Shown here piece by piece: positions 31,783-43,359 of a stretch of DNA of 64,000 nucleotides (position 1 is its first letter; the number at the start of each line of letters is the position of its first letter). The translations under genes and the position numbers were made by a program. The stretch is taken from assembly GCA_018398805.1 (NCBI GenBank), contig JAGFBZ010000860.1, forward strand, positions 973,501 to 1,037,500. Reading direction: 5' to 3'. Origin of the DNA: Hirundichthys speculiger (taxonomy: Eukaryota > Chordata > Actinopteri > Beloniformes > Exocoetidae). The notes under the pieces were generated by a model. The model had not been told where the DNA came from and made no database searches. It saw only the letters and a list, made by a program, of their open reading frames with translations.

Positions 31783-32942
31783 TAGGGCTGGGCAAGTTAA
31801 AGCGTTATTATCGCGTTAACGCATTAATTTATTAATGCCGACATTTATTTGATTGCGCGTTAACGCATGTTGCTCACATGCTTTTGTTTTGAAAAGTCTG
31901 TTACTGGCTGCTGCGGAACCGGAAAACAATTGGCAGGTAAACTTTCAGAAAAGCTTAAACAGACATGGAGAACGGTAAAAATCTGTGAACTTTACAGTTC
32001 AGGTAGCAACTCAGGTAGCAATATTAACAATTCTGTCTGAAAACAAAAATTATGGACAACAACAAAACTTTCGTGTCATTCCTCCATGTTACATCAGATC
32101 TGCTCCATGTGTTCACTGTCCTGCTGTTCTCTAGCTGGTTACTGCAGTGCGGCTCCATCTAGTGGCACAGATGTGTAATGACAACAGAAAGTCCAGTCCT
32201 GATTATAGAACAAATTCAGTCCTGTGGCCCATTTTTTCATTTCATATTTTTGATCCAAGTCTAAAATTGAAATTGGAATATAAAAAAAACAGACATTTTT
32301 TCATTTTTTTGTGTTAGATTTAAAAAGAAAAATGTAATAAAATGTCACTTTTTAATTTTTTAAATGTTTGATTGATAATTAAAAATGTAAAGAATGATTG
32401 ATACATTTGGACATACATTTGGGATTGGTAAGGTTACTGAACTTTCACGTGGACATTTTCATTTTAAAGTTCTCCCAGACGGAGGATTCAACAGAAACAA
32501 GGTTATTTGTAACAACTGACAAGTTAAACTCCCCGTTAAAAGTTTCTGCTGTTACCTCAGAAATTACCTGTTTTTAATGTTCTGATTGTGCTGAGACACA
32601 ATCATTTTGTTGGATTTTGTTAGTAGATTTTTTTTTTATTTTTTATAAAAACAGGATGACATTAATGCCCTGGCAGTGGCCATAAACTTTATTTTATTTG
32701 ACATTTTTTAAGATGAGATTTACACTAAATATGTGTTACTGACAAGTGCTGATGTTAAAAATGTTATGGTACTTTAGTTCATATGGCAGCAGAACATTTT
32801 AGGTCACTTTTATTTAAAAGTGACCTTTACACTACTTTAGAATGTATTATTTGATTTTACGTATACAATGCGATTAATCGTGATTAAATAGGGAAATTAT
32901 GCGATTAAGCACGATTAAAATTTTAATCGTTGCCCAGCCCTA
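31783..32942 (+). mobile_element. hAT family with TAGGGCTGGGCAA ends, full-length copy 2
   Basis: Left TAGGGCTGGGCAAGTTAAAG, right AATCGTTGCCCAGCCCTA. Same body as 19201-20328. No TSD is discernible and no coding frame. Confidence 0.85.
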
Positions 32943-33504
32943 ATAACTCTAAAATCAAAAGGCAGGAAAGAAAACGGCAAATGAAAGCTGGGCTTCACAG
33001 TGGTTCATGTGTCTCTCGAAGAGCTGACAGGATTTCATCGACCCACATGGATCAAGCAGACTCAACAGCCGGGCATCCCGCCACTTTGTGTTGTTTAAAC
33101 TATATCATCAGGCTCATCACGCAAAGACCCCGACTGAGAAACCCATAAACATAATAACACACTTTGTAATGACTTGAATTTCCTGAGGGCATTCAATAAA
33201 TTATGATAATCTGTGGGCCAATAAAGATCCAAAGCTCATCTGAGATAGTGGGAGGTCAAGATCAACCCAGAAAGACTGCAGCTCCACTTCACTGTGATCC
33301 CCTTGACACAACTGTACAGCTCCTTTTAAAGGCTCCAAAGCAAATCATGAAAAAGAGATTGCATTTTTATGTATCATCCCTCAATTTTGTCAATGTTTGC
33401 CTTTGACTTGGTGCTAAATTTATAGAGATATAGAAGACACAGTCTCTAGTAAATCAAGGAAAGTAATTACAATAACAATAGTAACAAAGTGTTTTTGCTT
33501 TGGT
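32943..33504. other. Unassigned stretch downstream of a candidate terminal exon
   Basis: No recognised repeat. No clear AATAAA was found on the minus strand close to the candidate stop codon at 33505. Confidence 0.4.
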
Positions 33505-33778
33505 CTACTGCTCCAGAAGGTCAAGACTCTCTGCAAACCCTGAGGGGATCTCCAGACTGCAGTTGGACACAATCAAGCGTAAGCCTTCATCAGGATTTGT
33601 GAAATCTGAACTGAGCTTATTAACGCTTGAGTGAATCAAAGGCACCTCAGTGTGCTGCCTGTCTGAATGTATAACCTGAACCAGAGTCCACATGAACACA
33701 GAGGAGAGGCGGGCCAGGTGGAACACTGCAGCGTGTTGGGTCTTCAGGACGACAGGCCTCCGATCAATGCGCAACAGA
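33505..33778 (-). CDS. Candidate terminal coding exon of an unidentified minus-strand gene
   Basis: Reading minus, a good 3' splice site (CCCTCAACTTTGTGCCTACAG) is followed by one base of a split codon and 90 open codons ending in TAG. The peptide begins LLRIDRRPVVLKTQHAAVFH, has a hydrophobic stretch LARLSSVFMWTLVQVI and ends SGFAESLDLLEQ. Composition is balanced, unlike the biased chance frames elsewhere in the window, and there is no TE similarity that I recognise. No upstream exon could be linked to it; it may also be a processed or duplicated fragment. Confidence 0.38.
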
Positions 33779-34189
33779 CTGTAGGCACAAAGTTGAGGGA
33801 GGCATGAGGCATCAGAAAGGGATATCTGAGAAGAGATGGAAGTCTGAGGGTGTTCACAGGAACCTTCCTGAACCGGTTCACTCAGATGATCATCTAATTA
33901 AATCCATCGTAATGAAAGTCATCGTCCAAATAATTCAAATTCAGTTCAAATTCACATGAAGCCATTTCAGTGCAGTCCCCCATCCTGAGCATGCACAAGG
34001 TGACAGTCCAGCAGAACCAGGCTCATGAAGACTGGCCCATCTGGCTCCACTGGTCGGGGGTCTGAGAGGACATGAGAGGTGCTGATGAACACAAAAAAGA
34101 TTAGGCCAGGTTGTCGAGAACACAATTGCAAAGACATATAAATCAATGAAAAGCAACAAAAACCATAAAGAAGGAACAGAAGTGATGCA
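33779..34189. other. Unassigned stretch
   Basis: Upstream (intronic, if the 33505 exon is real). A minus-strand acceptor-like CTCTCATGTCCTCTCAG near 34054 precedes a short open frame that ends in a stop. Confidence 0.3.
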
Positions 34190-34656
34190 TGGTGGGATAT
34201 CCCCCCATAAACCGGTGATCTAGTCCTCTGACCATCTCACCTCAGTGCTGCTACCTGCATCTGTTTATATAGTCATTTCATTCAGTCATTAGTGTGCTCT
34301 CCTCTCTCTGTCCTCCATCCTCTCTCTGTCCTCCATCCTCTCTCTGTCCTGTCTCTCCTCTCTTTTTCTTTCTCTACCCAGCTGGTCTTAATCAGGAAGG
34401 TCCCTCCATATGATCCAGGTCCTGCTCAAGGTTTCTTCCCCTTAAAGTGGAGTTTTTTCTTGCCACTGTTTGGCTGAAAGGGTTTTTTCTCCCACTGTGG
34501 GAGTTTTCTACCTGCCATTATCCTTGATTAGGATTCAATATTATATTTTTAGTTATTGATATTTGCTCAGGGGTCATGATCTGGGTCTCTGTAAAGCACC
34601 TAGAGACAATTGACATTGTAACAGACGCTATATAAATAAAATTGAATCGAATAGTG
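34190..34656 (+). mobile_element. LINE 3' end with CTATATAAATAAA terminus
   Basis: Contains CAAGGTTTCTTCCCCTTAAA, then GTGGAGTTTTTTCTTGCCAC, GAGACAATTGACATTGTAAC and the end AGACGCTATATAAATAAAAT. The same sequence occurs in reverse at 55757-56200. A (CTCTCTCTGTCCTCCATC)n tandem lies at 34302-34352. Confidence 0.7.
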
Positions 34657-35240
34657 AATAGGAGGCTTCTGTGTCCCAAACAGTAAGTAGGAGCTGGTTC
34701 AACAGGGGATGAGTTTAAAACCGAAGGCTCAGCCTCCCATGGGCCCAGCTCCTCTGGGATTATATGGAAATACAACTTCTTTAAGATTAGCAGCAGCTCG
34801 GTTCCAAAGGGCTTTAAATGTGAGGAGGAAAATTTTAATCACTATCCTAGATTTCACCAGAGGTCAGTGAAGAGAAGCAAAGATCGGAGAAGTTTGAGTC
34901 TCTTGTTGGTTGTTACATGAACTCCTGATGTGGCATTTTGGATCAGATCAAGGTGGTTCAGTAAAACCTCAGGACGTCCTGCTAATAAAGTCTTGCAAAC
35001 TTGACGTAACAAATGCATGAACAAGTTTTTCTGCATTACTCTGAGAAAATGTTAAAGAGGTGAAAGAATGTCTTTCTAGAACTGTGTTTTATGTGCGAAT
35101 TAAAGGACAAGTCCTGGTCAAAAATAACTCCAAGCTTCCTCGCAGCAGCGTCAGAGGCCAAAGTAACGCCATCCAGAGATACTAATTGACCAGACAGTCG
35201 ATTTCTAATGAACTCCTCGTGATCAATTAAAGCACACACT
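34657..35240 (-). pseudogene. L2-type LINE reverse transcriptase C-terminal relic
   Basis: The frame at 35036-35239 (minus) includes LVSLDGVTLASDAAARKLGV then IFDQDLSFNSHIK, the post-catalytic segment of fish L2-type RTs (a 'GV.FD..L.F..HI' signature), and ends FHLFNIFSE. The adjoining frame at 34854-35036 gives NHLDLIQNATSGV, matching the usual RLQLVQNAAAR segment. Stops and shifts separate the pieces; the catalytic YADD part is absent. Confidence 0.7.
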
Positions 35241-36012
35241 GCACACCCCTGTTTTTTCTTTTCTTCTTTTCTGGGTGAATTGAGCCATTTTTGATTGAAG
35301 CTTTCAGGCAGTGGGGTTCAGTAACAGCCATCACTAATATGAAACTAAATAGGAAAAACATTTCCATCATTTACGGCGCACAGAAATCTTTGGAGCTGAG
35401 TTTTTATTATCAGGTTCTAAACCTGTGACTTTTCCAGAAAGGTCCACATCATATTTGTTCCTTAAGAAATAGAAAAATCCTACTTCTTCCTGGTAATTAT
35501 TACTTTTTTTTGTCCCAGATGGATGATAGAAATTCTGAGCCTCCTTTGTTACTGGCCACAGAATTAGAAACAGCACCGGTACCTGATGAACGAAATGAAA
35601 CTTCTAAACTTCTGTAAAACGTGGCCAATAAAAGCAATAGTTTCATACATAAACCTCTAACACTTTAAAGAAAACACAGAAGATTGGTTCTAGAGTTTAT
35701 ATGTGGAGGTGAAATTACAGCCTGAATCTTGTCTGTCAGGGTATCAACCTGCTGTGTAGTGTTTGAACCGCTGATGCACGAATCCCAGCAGATCCGGGTT
35801 AATTAACCAGATCTATAGATTTCTAAATCCTAAACTCTAAGGAATCACATTCTAGTACATCTGATGCTTCCATCGGGGGAGATGTAGGAATAACAGATTG
35901 TTTGCATAAGTTATTGATCTATTCACAACACGGCATCTGTTCTAAGCCAGAATAAGGAACATACGCCATTCCAGTTAAGAGATGGTCTCGACAGGATCCC
36001 TACAAACAAACC
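35241..36012. other. Unassigned stretch with one protein-like frame
   Basis: A minus-strand frame at 35367-35576 ends YDVDLSGKVTGLEPDNKNSA and PKISVRRK. Its composition is protein-like but I do not recognise it, and it could be part of the neighbouring retroelement. Confidence 0.35.
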
Positions 36013-36225
36013 AAGGTAATTTTAACCTTGTATGTGTGCGAAAAGGATTGTTTTCTATCTTGTATTAAGTCTGTACAAGTTGTCAGTACTGTCTCCTGAC
36101 ATTATACGCAAAAGGAGGAGTTTATTCTGTAGAACTAGACCAGTACTTATGTTGTTGAGGCATAGTAGCTGATGGAGATACCTCAACAGTCCGTTTTCTA
36201 TACACATACAAGGTTAAGATTACTT
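36013..36225. mobile_element. Short element with about 24-bp inverted ends
   Basis: AAGGTAATTTTAACCTTGTA, then TGTGT at the left is matched in reverse by ACACATACAAGGTTAAGATT, then ACTT at the right, with only two differences. About 210 bases, non-coding. The TSD and the superfamily are unclear. Confidence 0.55.
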
Positions 36226-36362
36226 CAGTTTGTCTATAGGGACCCTATCCACACTCTCACTGAAGGTGCATGACATATTTGAGTCTTGTCATGCAGGTAT
36301 TGTTGCTCCCCGTGTGCACATTGATTACCGTTTTGCTGCAAACAAATTAAAACTGCGTGATT

Positions 36363-36783
36363 ACCTCTACCAAGGAGGTAATGTTTTTATCTGTCTGTCT
36401 GTGTACAATATAACTCAAAAAGTTCTGGATGGATTTTGATGAAATTTTCAACAGTTGTCAGAAATGTGAAAAGGAAGAACTGATTTCATTTTGGGTGTTA
36501 TCCGGAAGAAATCCTGGATTCTGGATCACTTTCAAATTTTCGATAACATTGCGGTCAATGGGGCCGAAAATTTTGTCTCTCAATATCTCCGTTAATTATT
36601 GCCCAAAACTCATGAAATTTGACTCAGGGATTGACAATGGGAACTTCGATCAAATTTCAAAGGCTGATCTGGATCTGATCCAGATCTGATCCAGAACACG
36701 GATTTTATGGCAATCTATAAATCACTATATGGGGGAATTGTTGCACTTGGCGGAGGTCTGTGCTCTCCGAGTGATTTTCTAGT
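36363..36783 (+). mobile_element. Helentron-like element, copy 3
   Basis: 5' ACCTCTACCAAGGAGGT, (TCTG)n, full body, then CTTGGCGGAGGTCTGTGCTC and TCCGAGTGATTTTCTAG. Confidence 0.7.
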
Positions 36784-37300
36784 TTCATGTGGTTTTGGTC
36801 TCTAGCTATAGTTTACATCCGTTACCATCTGATAGTAGACCTGGGGTTGTTTTACCGCTGGAATGTTCCTTTAAATGACTCCCAACTTTCAGCATCTACG
36901 GCTCAAGCTGTTCAGCTGTAGTGTTGTCTCAGAATCAGAGGGATCCTCCTGCTGATCTGGAAGTCTGCAGACTCGCCTGAATCAGCTTTCATCCAGGCAC
37001 TCAGACTCATGGCTCAGTGATGGGTTGAATGGAAAAGGGCAGAGCCAGAATCGTCATCCTTCAGGATCCCCCTTTCTTCACGAAACCGAGCTTTTGTGTT
37101 CTCCTGAGCTACCGTGTACTTGGACAGAAATAACGGGATAAAACTTTATTCCACACATCAGGTCAGTTGCATAAAATACAGCCAATGTCATTTCTACTTT
37201 CTTTTCGAGGCTATTTGATTATAAAGTGAGACCACGTATTAATTCTTTCACTAAAACAAGCTCCTCATAACAATCATTTCATATTCTTTGCTAAAGATGA
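36784..37300. other. Unassigned stretch
   Basis: No recognised gene or repeat. Confidence 0.4.
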
Positions 37301-38184
37301 ACAACTCCAATTCCTAAAAAGCTGGGATGCTGTCTAAAATGTAAATGAAAACAGAATGCAATGATTGTCAAATCTCATAAACCCATATTTTATTACCAAC
37401 AGAACATAAAAGGATATATCACATGTTATAACTGAGAAATTTGACCATTTCATGGAAAGTTTCAGCTCAGTTTGACTTTGATGGCAGCAACATGTCTCCA
37501 AAAAGTCGGAACAGGTGGTGTTCATCGTTCCTCCAGCTCTGGGCGACTGCAGCTTACATCGTCCTGCTTGTTTTAAACGTTTGATGAATTTTTAGCGTGA
37601 CAGAAGCGACAGCCCGTGTTGCCATGTTTGATTGTTTTTCGAAGATACATTTTATGCTCGTTTTTGGTGTATATTAAATAGGGTTCGCTGGAAACCTGGA
37701 ACGGTTTTGACCATGCGTAAACTTTAAAAGAGCGTCGTTCACAGTTGCCCAAATGAACTCGTTCACACCCCACACTCGTGAAGGGGAAAGTGAGTGAAAG
37801 TCAGTTCACGTTCGCACAAAATATGAACTATTTCATGAACTTTTGTTGAATAAACACGTTCAGGTACAACACTGCCTCTGTCCATCTGTATGTCTGAGAG
37901 GCTCTGACACTCTGAAATGCTCCGTTTACATCCAGTCATGTTGCTGACCTGTTGCCAGTTCACCTAACTAGCGGTTTGTTTTTCATTTGTGCCAGTTACT
38001 TTTCCAGCCTTCTGTTCCAACTCTTGAGACATGCCGCTGCCATCAAAATCAAAATGAGCCGATATTTTCCATAAAATGGTCAAATGTCTCAGTTTCAACA
38101 TCTGATACATTTTTTGTGTTTTATGGGGAATAAAATACGGGTTTTTTTAAATAAGCATCCAACTTTATCTGGAATTGAGGTTGT
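37301..38184. mobile_element. DNA transposon with ACAACCCCAATTCC-type ends
   Basis: Left end ACAACTCCAATTCCTAAAAA, then GCTGGGATGCTGT; right end in reverse ACAACCTCAATTCCAGATAA. The inner regions mirror each other (ATAACTGAGAAATTTGACCA against TGGTCAAATGTCTCAGTTTC). Another hAT piece is lodged at about 37530-37874. Confidence 0.7.
37530..37874 (-). mobile_element. hAT fragment with CAGTGTTGTACC end
   Basis: On the minus strand it starts CAGTGTTGTACCTGAACGTG and contains repeated GTTCATGAAATAGTTCATA. A frame nearby reads GNTGCRFCHAKNSSNV, a possible finger remnant, but this is weak. The far end is not found. Confidence 0.5.
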
Positions 38185-38194
38185 ATATCTTTAC

Positions 38195-39909
38195 TAGGGC
38201 TGGGCAACGATTAAAATTTTTAATCGTGATTAATCGCATTATTTCCCTGATTAATTACGATTAATCACATTGTATACGCAAAATCAAATAATGAATTCAA
38301 AAGTAGTGTAAAATGCACTTTTATTTAAATGTTCTGCTGCCATATGAACTAAAGAGTCATAACATTTGTTGTTCAAACACGTTTAACATCAGCACTTGTC
38401 AGTAACACATATTTAGTGTAAATCTCATCTTAAAAAATGTCAAATAAAATAAAGCTTATTGCCACTACCAGGGCATTAATGTCATCCTGTTTTTATTAAA
38501 AATAAAAAAAAGTCTACAAACAAAATCCAAAAAATTGTTGTGGTTCAGCACAATCAGAACATTAAAACAGGTAATTTCTGAGGAAACGATCCAGCTCCAC
38601 TTTGGAGCCAGATCGCGGACCTGCTGGCTTCATGCTGCGTCCGGTCCGCATCTCCGATTAAAATCTTACCTCCGCGGCGGGTCCGCTCAGAACCCTGAAA
38701 TCACTGGGGAACCAACAAACTGACTGGACAAATTTATTAATCAGTTTGTCCAGTAATAATAGGTATTGATGCTCACATAATAAATGTAGAATAGCATAGC
38801 CAACATAGGCTACTGAACAAAAACAGAATAGCCTTTAACTACGTAGTTTGTTTTTTGGTTTTTGCACTTCCTGCTAGAGCGCCCCCTGAGGGCTGAAGAA
38901 AAATTCATAGAAAAGCCGCATCTCTGTATAAGCCTGATGGTTTAAAGCATGGGACAAAAGTACTGGCTTATAGTCCGGAAAATACGGTAAATCTCATCTT
39001 AAAAAATGTAAAATAAAATAAAGCTTATGGCCACTGCCAGGGCATTAATGTAATCATGTTTTAATAGAAGATAAAAAAAAAAAGTCTACAAACAAAATAC
39101 AACAAAATGACTGTGTCTCAGCACAATCAGAACATTAAAACAGGTAATTTCTGAGGTAACAGCAGAAACTTTTAACGGGGAGTTCAACTTGTCAGTTGTT
39201 ACAAATAACCTTGTTTCTGTTGAATCCTCCGTCTGGGAGAACTTTACAATGAAAATGTCCATGTTAAAGTTCTGTAACTTTACCAATCCGTGTATCATTC
39301 ATTCTTTCCATTTTCAAAAATAAAAAAAATTAAAAAGTGACATTTTATTACATTTTATAAAAAAAAAAAAAGAAAAGAAAAAAAAAAAGCCTTTTTTTTT
39401 AATTTCAATTTTGGACTTGGTTAAAAAATACGAAATTAAAAAACGGGCCACAGAACTGAATTTGTTTTATAATCGAGGACTGAACTTTCTGTTGTCATTA
39501 CACATTTGTGCCAATAGATGGAGCCGCACTGCAGTAACCAGCTAGAGAACAGCAGGACAGTGAACACATGGAGCAGATCTGATGGAACATGGAGGAATCG
39601 TCTTGAATTGTCTTGAACAAAGTGGTTTGAAAATTTTTGTTGCAGTCCAGAATTTTTTTTTAGACAGAATTGTTAATATTGCTACCTGAGTTGCTACCTG
39701 AACTGTAAAGTTCACAGATTTTTACTGCTCTCCATGTCTGTTTTAGCTTTTCTGCATGTTTACCTGGCAATCCTTTTCCGGTTATGCAGCAGCCAGAAAC
39801 TGACTTTTTAAAATGTGAGCAACATGCATTAACACGCGATAAAATAAATGTCGGCGTTAATAAATTGATGAGTTAACGTGATGATAATGCATTAACTTGC
39901 CCAGCCCTG
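38195..39909 (-). mobile_element. hAT family with TAGGGCTGGGCAA ends, rearranged copy
   Basis: Both ends are present in reverse orientation (TAGGGCTGGGCAACGATTAA at left; TTAACTTGCCCAGCCCTG at right). A segment occurs twice (about 38410-38580 and 38992-39160), with an unrelated 410-base stretch between. That stretch ends in a copy of another element (TATAGTCCGGAAAATACGGTA at 38969-38989). The right-hand part from about 39420 belongs to duplication B. Confidence 0.8.
38840..38989. mobile_element. End of a Tc1/mariner-like element with TACGGTA terminus
   Basis: Reverse reading TACCGTATTTTCCGGACTAT, then AAGCCAGTACTTTTGTCCCA and GCGCTCTAGCAGGAAGTGC matches the widely spread vertebrate element with this end. 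Only one end is present. Confidence 0.55.
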
Positions 39910-40529
39910 ATATATATAATATAGATATATAGATATAGTCCTTTAATACACATATTTGTGTATTGAGGGACTTTTGTTTGCTTCCTCCTGTCACCTTTGT
40001 CTCCTGCATTTGTGTCCACCAGCTTCTCCACTGACCACACACTCCTCTTCGTGCATTATTTTTAACACTTACAAAGCTGAGATGACCTGAGTGTGTCTGT
40101 GGGACTCCGATCTGCACTGTGATTTAAGTAAAAGGGCATTTTGATTCTCGTCAGAGGTTAAAAATGTATTTGGACACAGCTCTGTTTTTCCAAGCTAAAT
40201 TTAATGGCATTTTGCTACAAACCACACATATTTCAAAACTGCAGCCCCTAATGAAAGCTCCCACTCCTTACTACCACCTACGACTTCCTCTCTCCTACAA
40301 AACGACAGTAACTTCTCTGGTCAAGCCACATGTTGAGCCCCGTGAGCAGGAAAACGCCTCCCTGTTACTTCAGTAGCTGCAGCGTCTGCTGCCATGATGG
40401 TGTATTTTTATCCAGTTACAGCGTCTTGCTTTTGATGTCAGAGAAAGTCTTTTCATCTCAGCATCCACCGTAATGAAAGAGACTCTTTGCAGCTTGTAAA
40501 AGATCATCACAAAGCGTTTTAGTATCTGG
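39420..40529 (-). repeat. Inverted duplication, copy B
   Basis: Opposite-strand partner of 20974-22141. The single-copy part spans about 39910-40529 and the hAT part lies at its left. Its outer boundary (AGTATCTGG at 40521-40529) is joined directly to another fragment of the same hAT family, suggesting that hAT copies were involved in the rearrangement. Confidence 0.85.
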
Positions 40530-40811
40530 CGAAAGTTTTGTTGCAGTCCAGAATTTTATTTTTAGACACAATTGTTAATATTGCTACCTGAGTTGCTACC
40601 AGAACTGTAAAGTTTACAGATTTTTACTGTTCTCCATTTCTGTTTTAGCTTTTCCTTATGTTTACTGTCTTCCGGTTCCACAGCAGCCAGTAACAGACTT
40701 TTAAAAACAAAAGCATGTGAGCAACATGCGTTAATGTGCTCTAAAAGAAATATCACCGTTAATAAATGAATGCGTTAATGCGATAATAACGCGTTAACTT
40801 ACCCAGCCCTA
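40530..40811 (-). mobile_element. hAT family with TAGGGCTGGGCAA ends, truncated copy
   Basis: Starts mid-element (CGAAAGTTTTGTTGCAGTCC) and runs to the end TAACTTACCCAGCCCTAA. Confidence 0.8.
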
Positions 40812-41473
40812 ATCTTTACATCTATATCTATCGCAGTATTTCTATATAGTCAGAGACACTTGCAGGACATCTGTATGTGTTCATAGAAAGTCAAGGGATC
40901 TGAAGGACTTGATGAATCCGAGCCTGAGTAATTAGCGATCTGATCTGACACGGTTTGACATCACTACTTTTAACAACTCGGGCCAGTTCAGTGCGTAAAC
41001 TTCCACAAGAGCGATGAGTACAAACTGTGTGTGGCTGAGGAATGAGTATTTCAAGGGAAATTTTCCAGCAGAGTGCTTCTTCAGTTGGCTGTGTGTGTAC
41101 ATGTGAGAGTTCAGGCTCTCTGATGTGGCGTGAAGTGTTTCCAGGGGTTAGCGTGCAATCTATGTCCAAATGTAGGTTTGCATGAAAACACAAAGCTGTC
41201 AGAATGATCTCAAGAGGCTCACGCGGCTGAATAGAGGGTTGGATCGGAGTGAGTGGTTCACTTCATCCATAAAATGAACATCTCCACGGTGTTTGGACCA
41301 AACATGACAGACATTTTATTAAAACCTCAGGAAATTGCATCGGTTTGTAAAAAAAAAAAAAAAAAAGGCAAAATATCTCTTGTTTAAAAATATAGAAGAG
41401 ACATAGAAGAGTTGAAAAAAAAGCTTTTGATGTCTTTATTTTCCTTCCAGATTTGTTGATTAAATGAAATAAA
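40812..41473. other. Unassigned stretch
   Basis: No recognised gene or repeat apart from an A-run at 41349-41365. Confidence 0.4.
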
Positions 41474-42631
41474 TACACTGCCTGGCCAAAAAAAAGGGTC
41501 ATACATTATATTTCACTGGACCGCCTTTAGCTTTGATAACGACACACATTTGCTGTGTCATTGTTTCAATAAGCTTCTGCAGTGTCACCAGATTTATTTC
41601 CATCCAGTGTTGCATTAATTTTTCACCAAGATCTTGCATTGATGATGGTAGAGTCTGACCGCTGCACAAAGCCTTCTCCAGCACATCCCAAAGATCCTCA
41701 ATGGGGTTCAGGTCTGGACTCTGTGGTGGCCAATCCATGTGTGAAAATGATGTCTCATGCTCCCTGAACCAGTCTTTCACAATTAGAGCCTGATGAATCC
41801 TGTCATTGTCATCTTGGAATATGGCCGTGCCATCAGGGATGAAAAACTCCATTGATGGAATAACCTGGTCATTCAGTATATTCAGGTGGTCAGCTGACCT
41901 CATTCTTTGAGCTCATACTGTTGCTAAACCTGGACCTGACCAACCCAGATCAGAACACTGCCCCCACAGGCTGGTACAGTAGGCACTAGGCATGATGGGA
42001 ACATCACTTCATCTGCCTCTCTTCTTACCCTGATGCCCCCATCACTCTGGAATAGGGTCAATCTGGACTCATCAGACCACATGACCTTCTTCCATTGATC
42101 CAGAGTCCAATCTTTATGCTCCCTAGCAAACTGAAGCCTTTTTTTCCGGTTAGCCTCCCTGATAAGTGGTTAAGGCTGTTCAGTCCCAATCCCTGGAGTT
42201 CCCTTAGCATTGTTGGTGTGGACATGCTCTTACCTTCACTATTAAACAGTCCTGAGTTCTACTCTTGTTTTTCTTCCATTTGATCTCACCAAATGTTTAA
42301 GTGATCGCCGATCACGATCATTGAGGATTATTTTCCAGCCACATTTCCTCCTGGAAGACGATGGGTCCCCACTATCCTTCCAGTTTTTAATAATGCGTTG
42401 GACAGTTCTTAACGCAATTTAGGTAGTTTCTGCAATCTCCTTAGTTGTTTTCTCTGCTTGATGCCAATGATTTGACCCTTCTCAAACAGACTAACATCTT
42501 TTCCACGACCACGGATGTGTCTTTGACATGGTTGTTTAGAAATGAGAAGCAACTCATGCAACAGTTGGGGTTGAATAACTTGTTGCCAGCTGAAAGATAA
42601 TCGCCCATTTTTTTTTTGGCCAGGTCGTGTA
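41474..42631 (-). mobile_element. Tc1-like transposon, TA-flanked
   Basis: Ends TACACTGCCTGGCCAAAAAA and TTTTTTTGGCCAGGTCGTGTA are inverted and begin and end with TA. The minus strand carries the transposase (41499-42590). Length fits a full Tc1 element of fish. Confidence 0.92.
41499..42590 (-). pseudogene. Tc1-like DDE transposase, C-terminal part open
   Basis: The last 134 codons (41499-41903) are open and start [20 protein letters not shown]. They include [11 protein letters not shown], the second catalytic aspartate region, and [20 protein letters not shown], whose glutamate in NPIEDLW is the third residue of a DD34E triad. Farther upstream the match continues (DQWKK-like and QMRP/HPSC-like segments) but is broken by stops, for example at 42045, 42095 and 42420 on the minus reading, and the N-terminal helix-turn-helix region (TTVANRL-type) is damaged. 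It is therefore inactive. The enzyme cuts and pastes elements at TA. Confidence 0.85.
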
Positions 42632-43359
42632 CGATAGAAAAATTGCAGCTCTGGAATTTAATAACTTTAAGTTAACTTTTAGTGAGAGGTGAGTTTAATC
42701 AGAGATTACAATAACAATCCAGGGATTTTAATAGCAAGAGCAGGTCCAAAGGATTTCCATGACTTTGTCAGCAATGTCGCTAAAAAACATTTCTAAATTA
42801 CATGTTTAAATCCCATATTATATGTTTAAATCCTATAAGAGGGTTAAAACTAATAAGTTACTCTTCGCCACAGAGATAAAAACACATCCTGGAGCCACCT
42901 GTGGAAATGGGCGACGTGTTGGTTCATAACTTCGTCCACCCACAGGTGGGCTCATAACTCAGTGACACAAATGAAATGTTACTCACTTTCCTGCACGATG
43001 CCAAAGCTGATTCAACCTGGTTGGCCAAAGCTGAGATTTTTACTGGATAAAAACTCTAAGACACTTCTAAGATTCTGAGAGATCTGCAGGAGCAGTGTAA
43101 TGTTGCAGACTGACCCCAGCCACGGACACAGCTGATTGTCAAGATCAACGGATTTGCTTTTTCCACCTGAAATCCCTGATTAAAGTGATTTCAGTCAAGT
43201 TACAGGGTCGTGGGAAGGCGCAGCACAGCAGCAACTGGGATAACAACGAAGATCTAGGACGTTCTTCTTCTCGGCTTTGACTTGTTTTTGACACAATGTT
43301 TATAATGTGTAAAATAATGGATATGAATTCAGGAGTTAATTTGCGTGATCTTTAAATTC
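42632..43359. other. Unassigned stretch with a weak exon candidate
   Basis: On the minus strand 42987-43042 lies between a 3' splice-like AGAGTTTTTATCCAG and the donor GTGAGTAAC; one frame reads KISALANQVESALASCRK. The length is too short to rely on. Confidence 0.3.
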
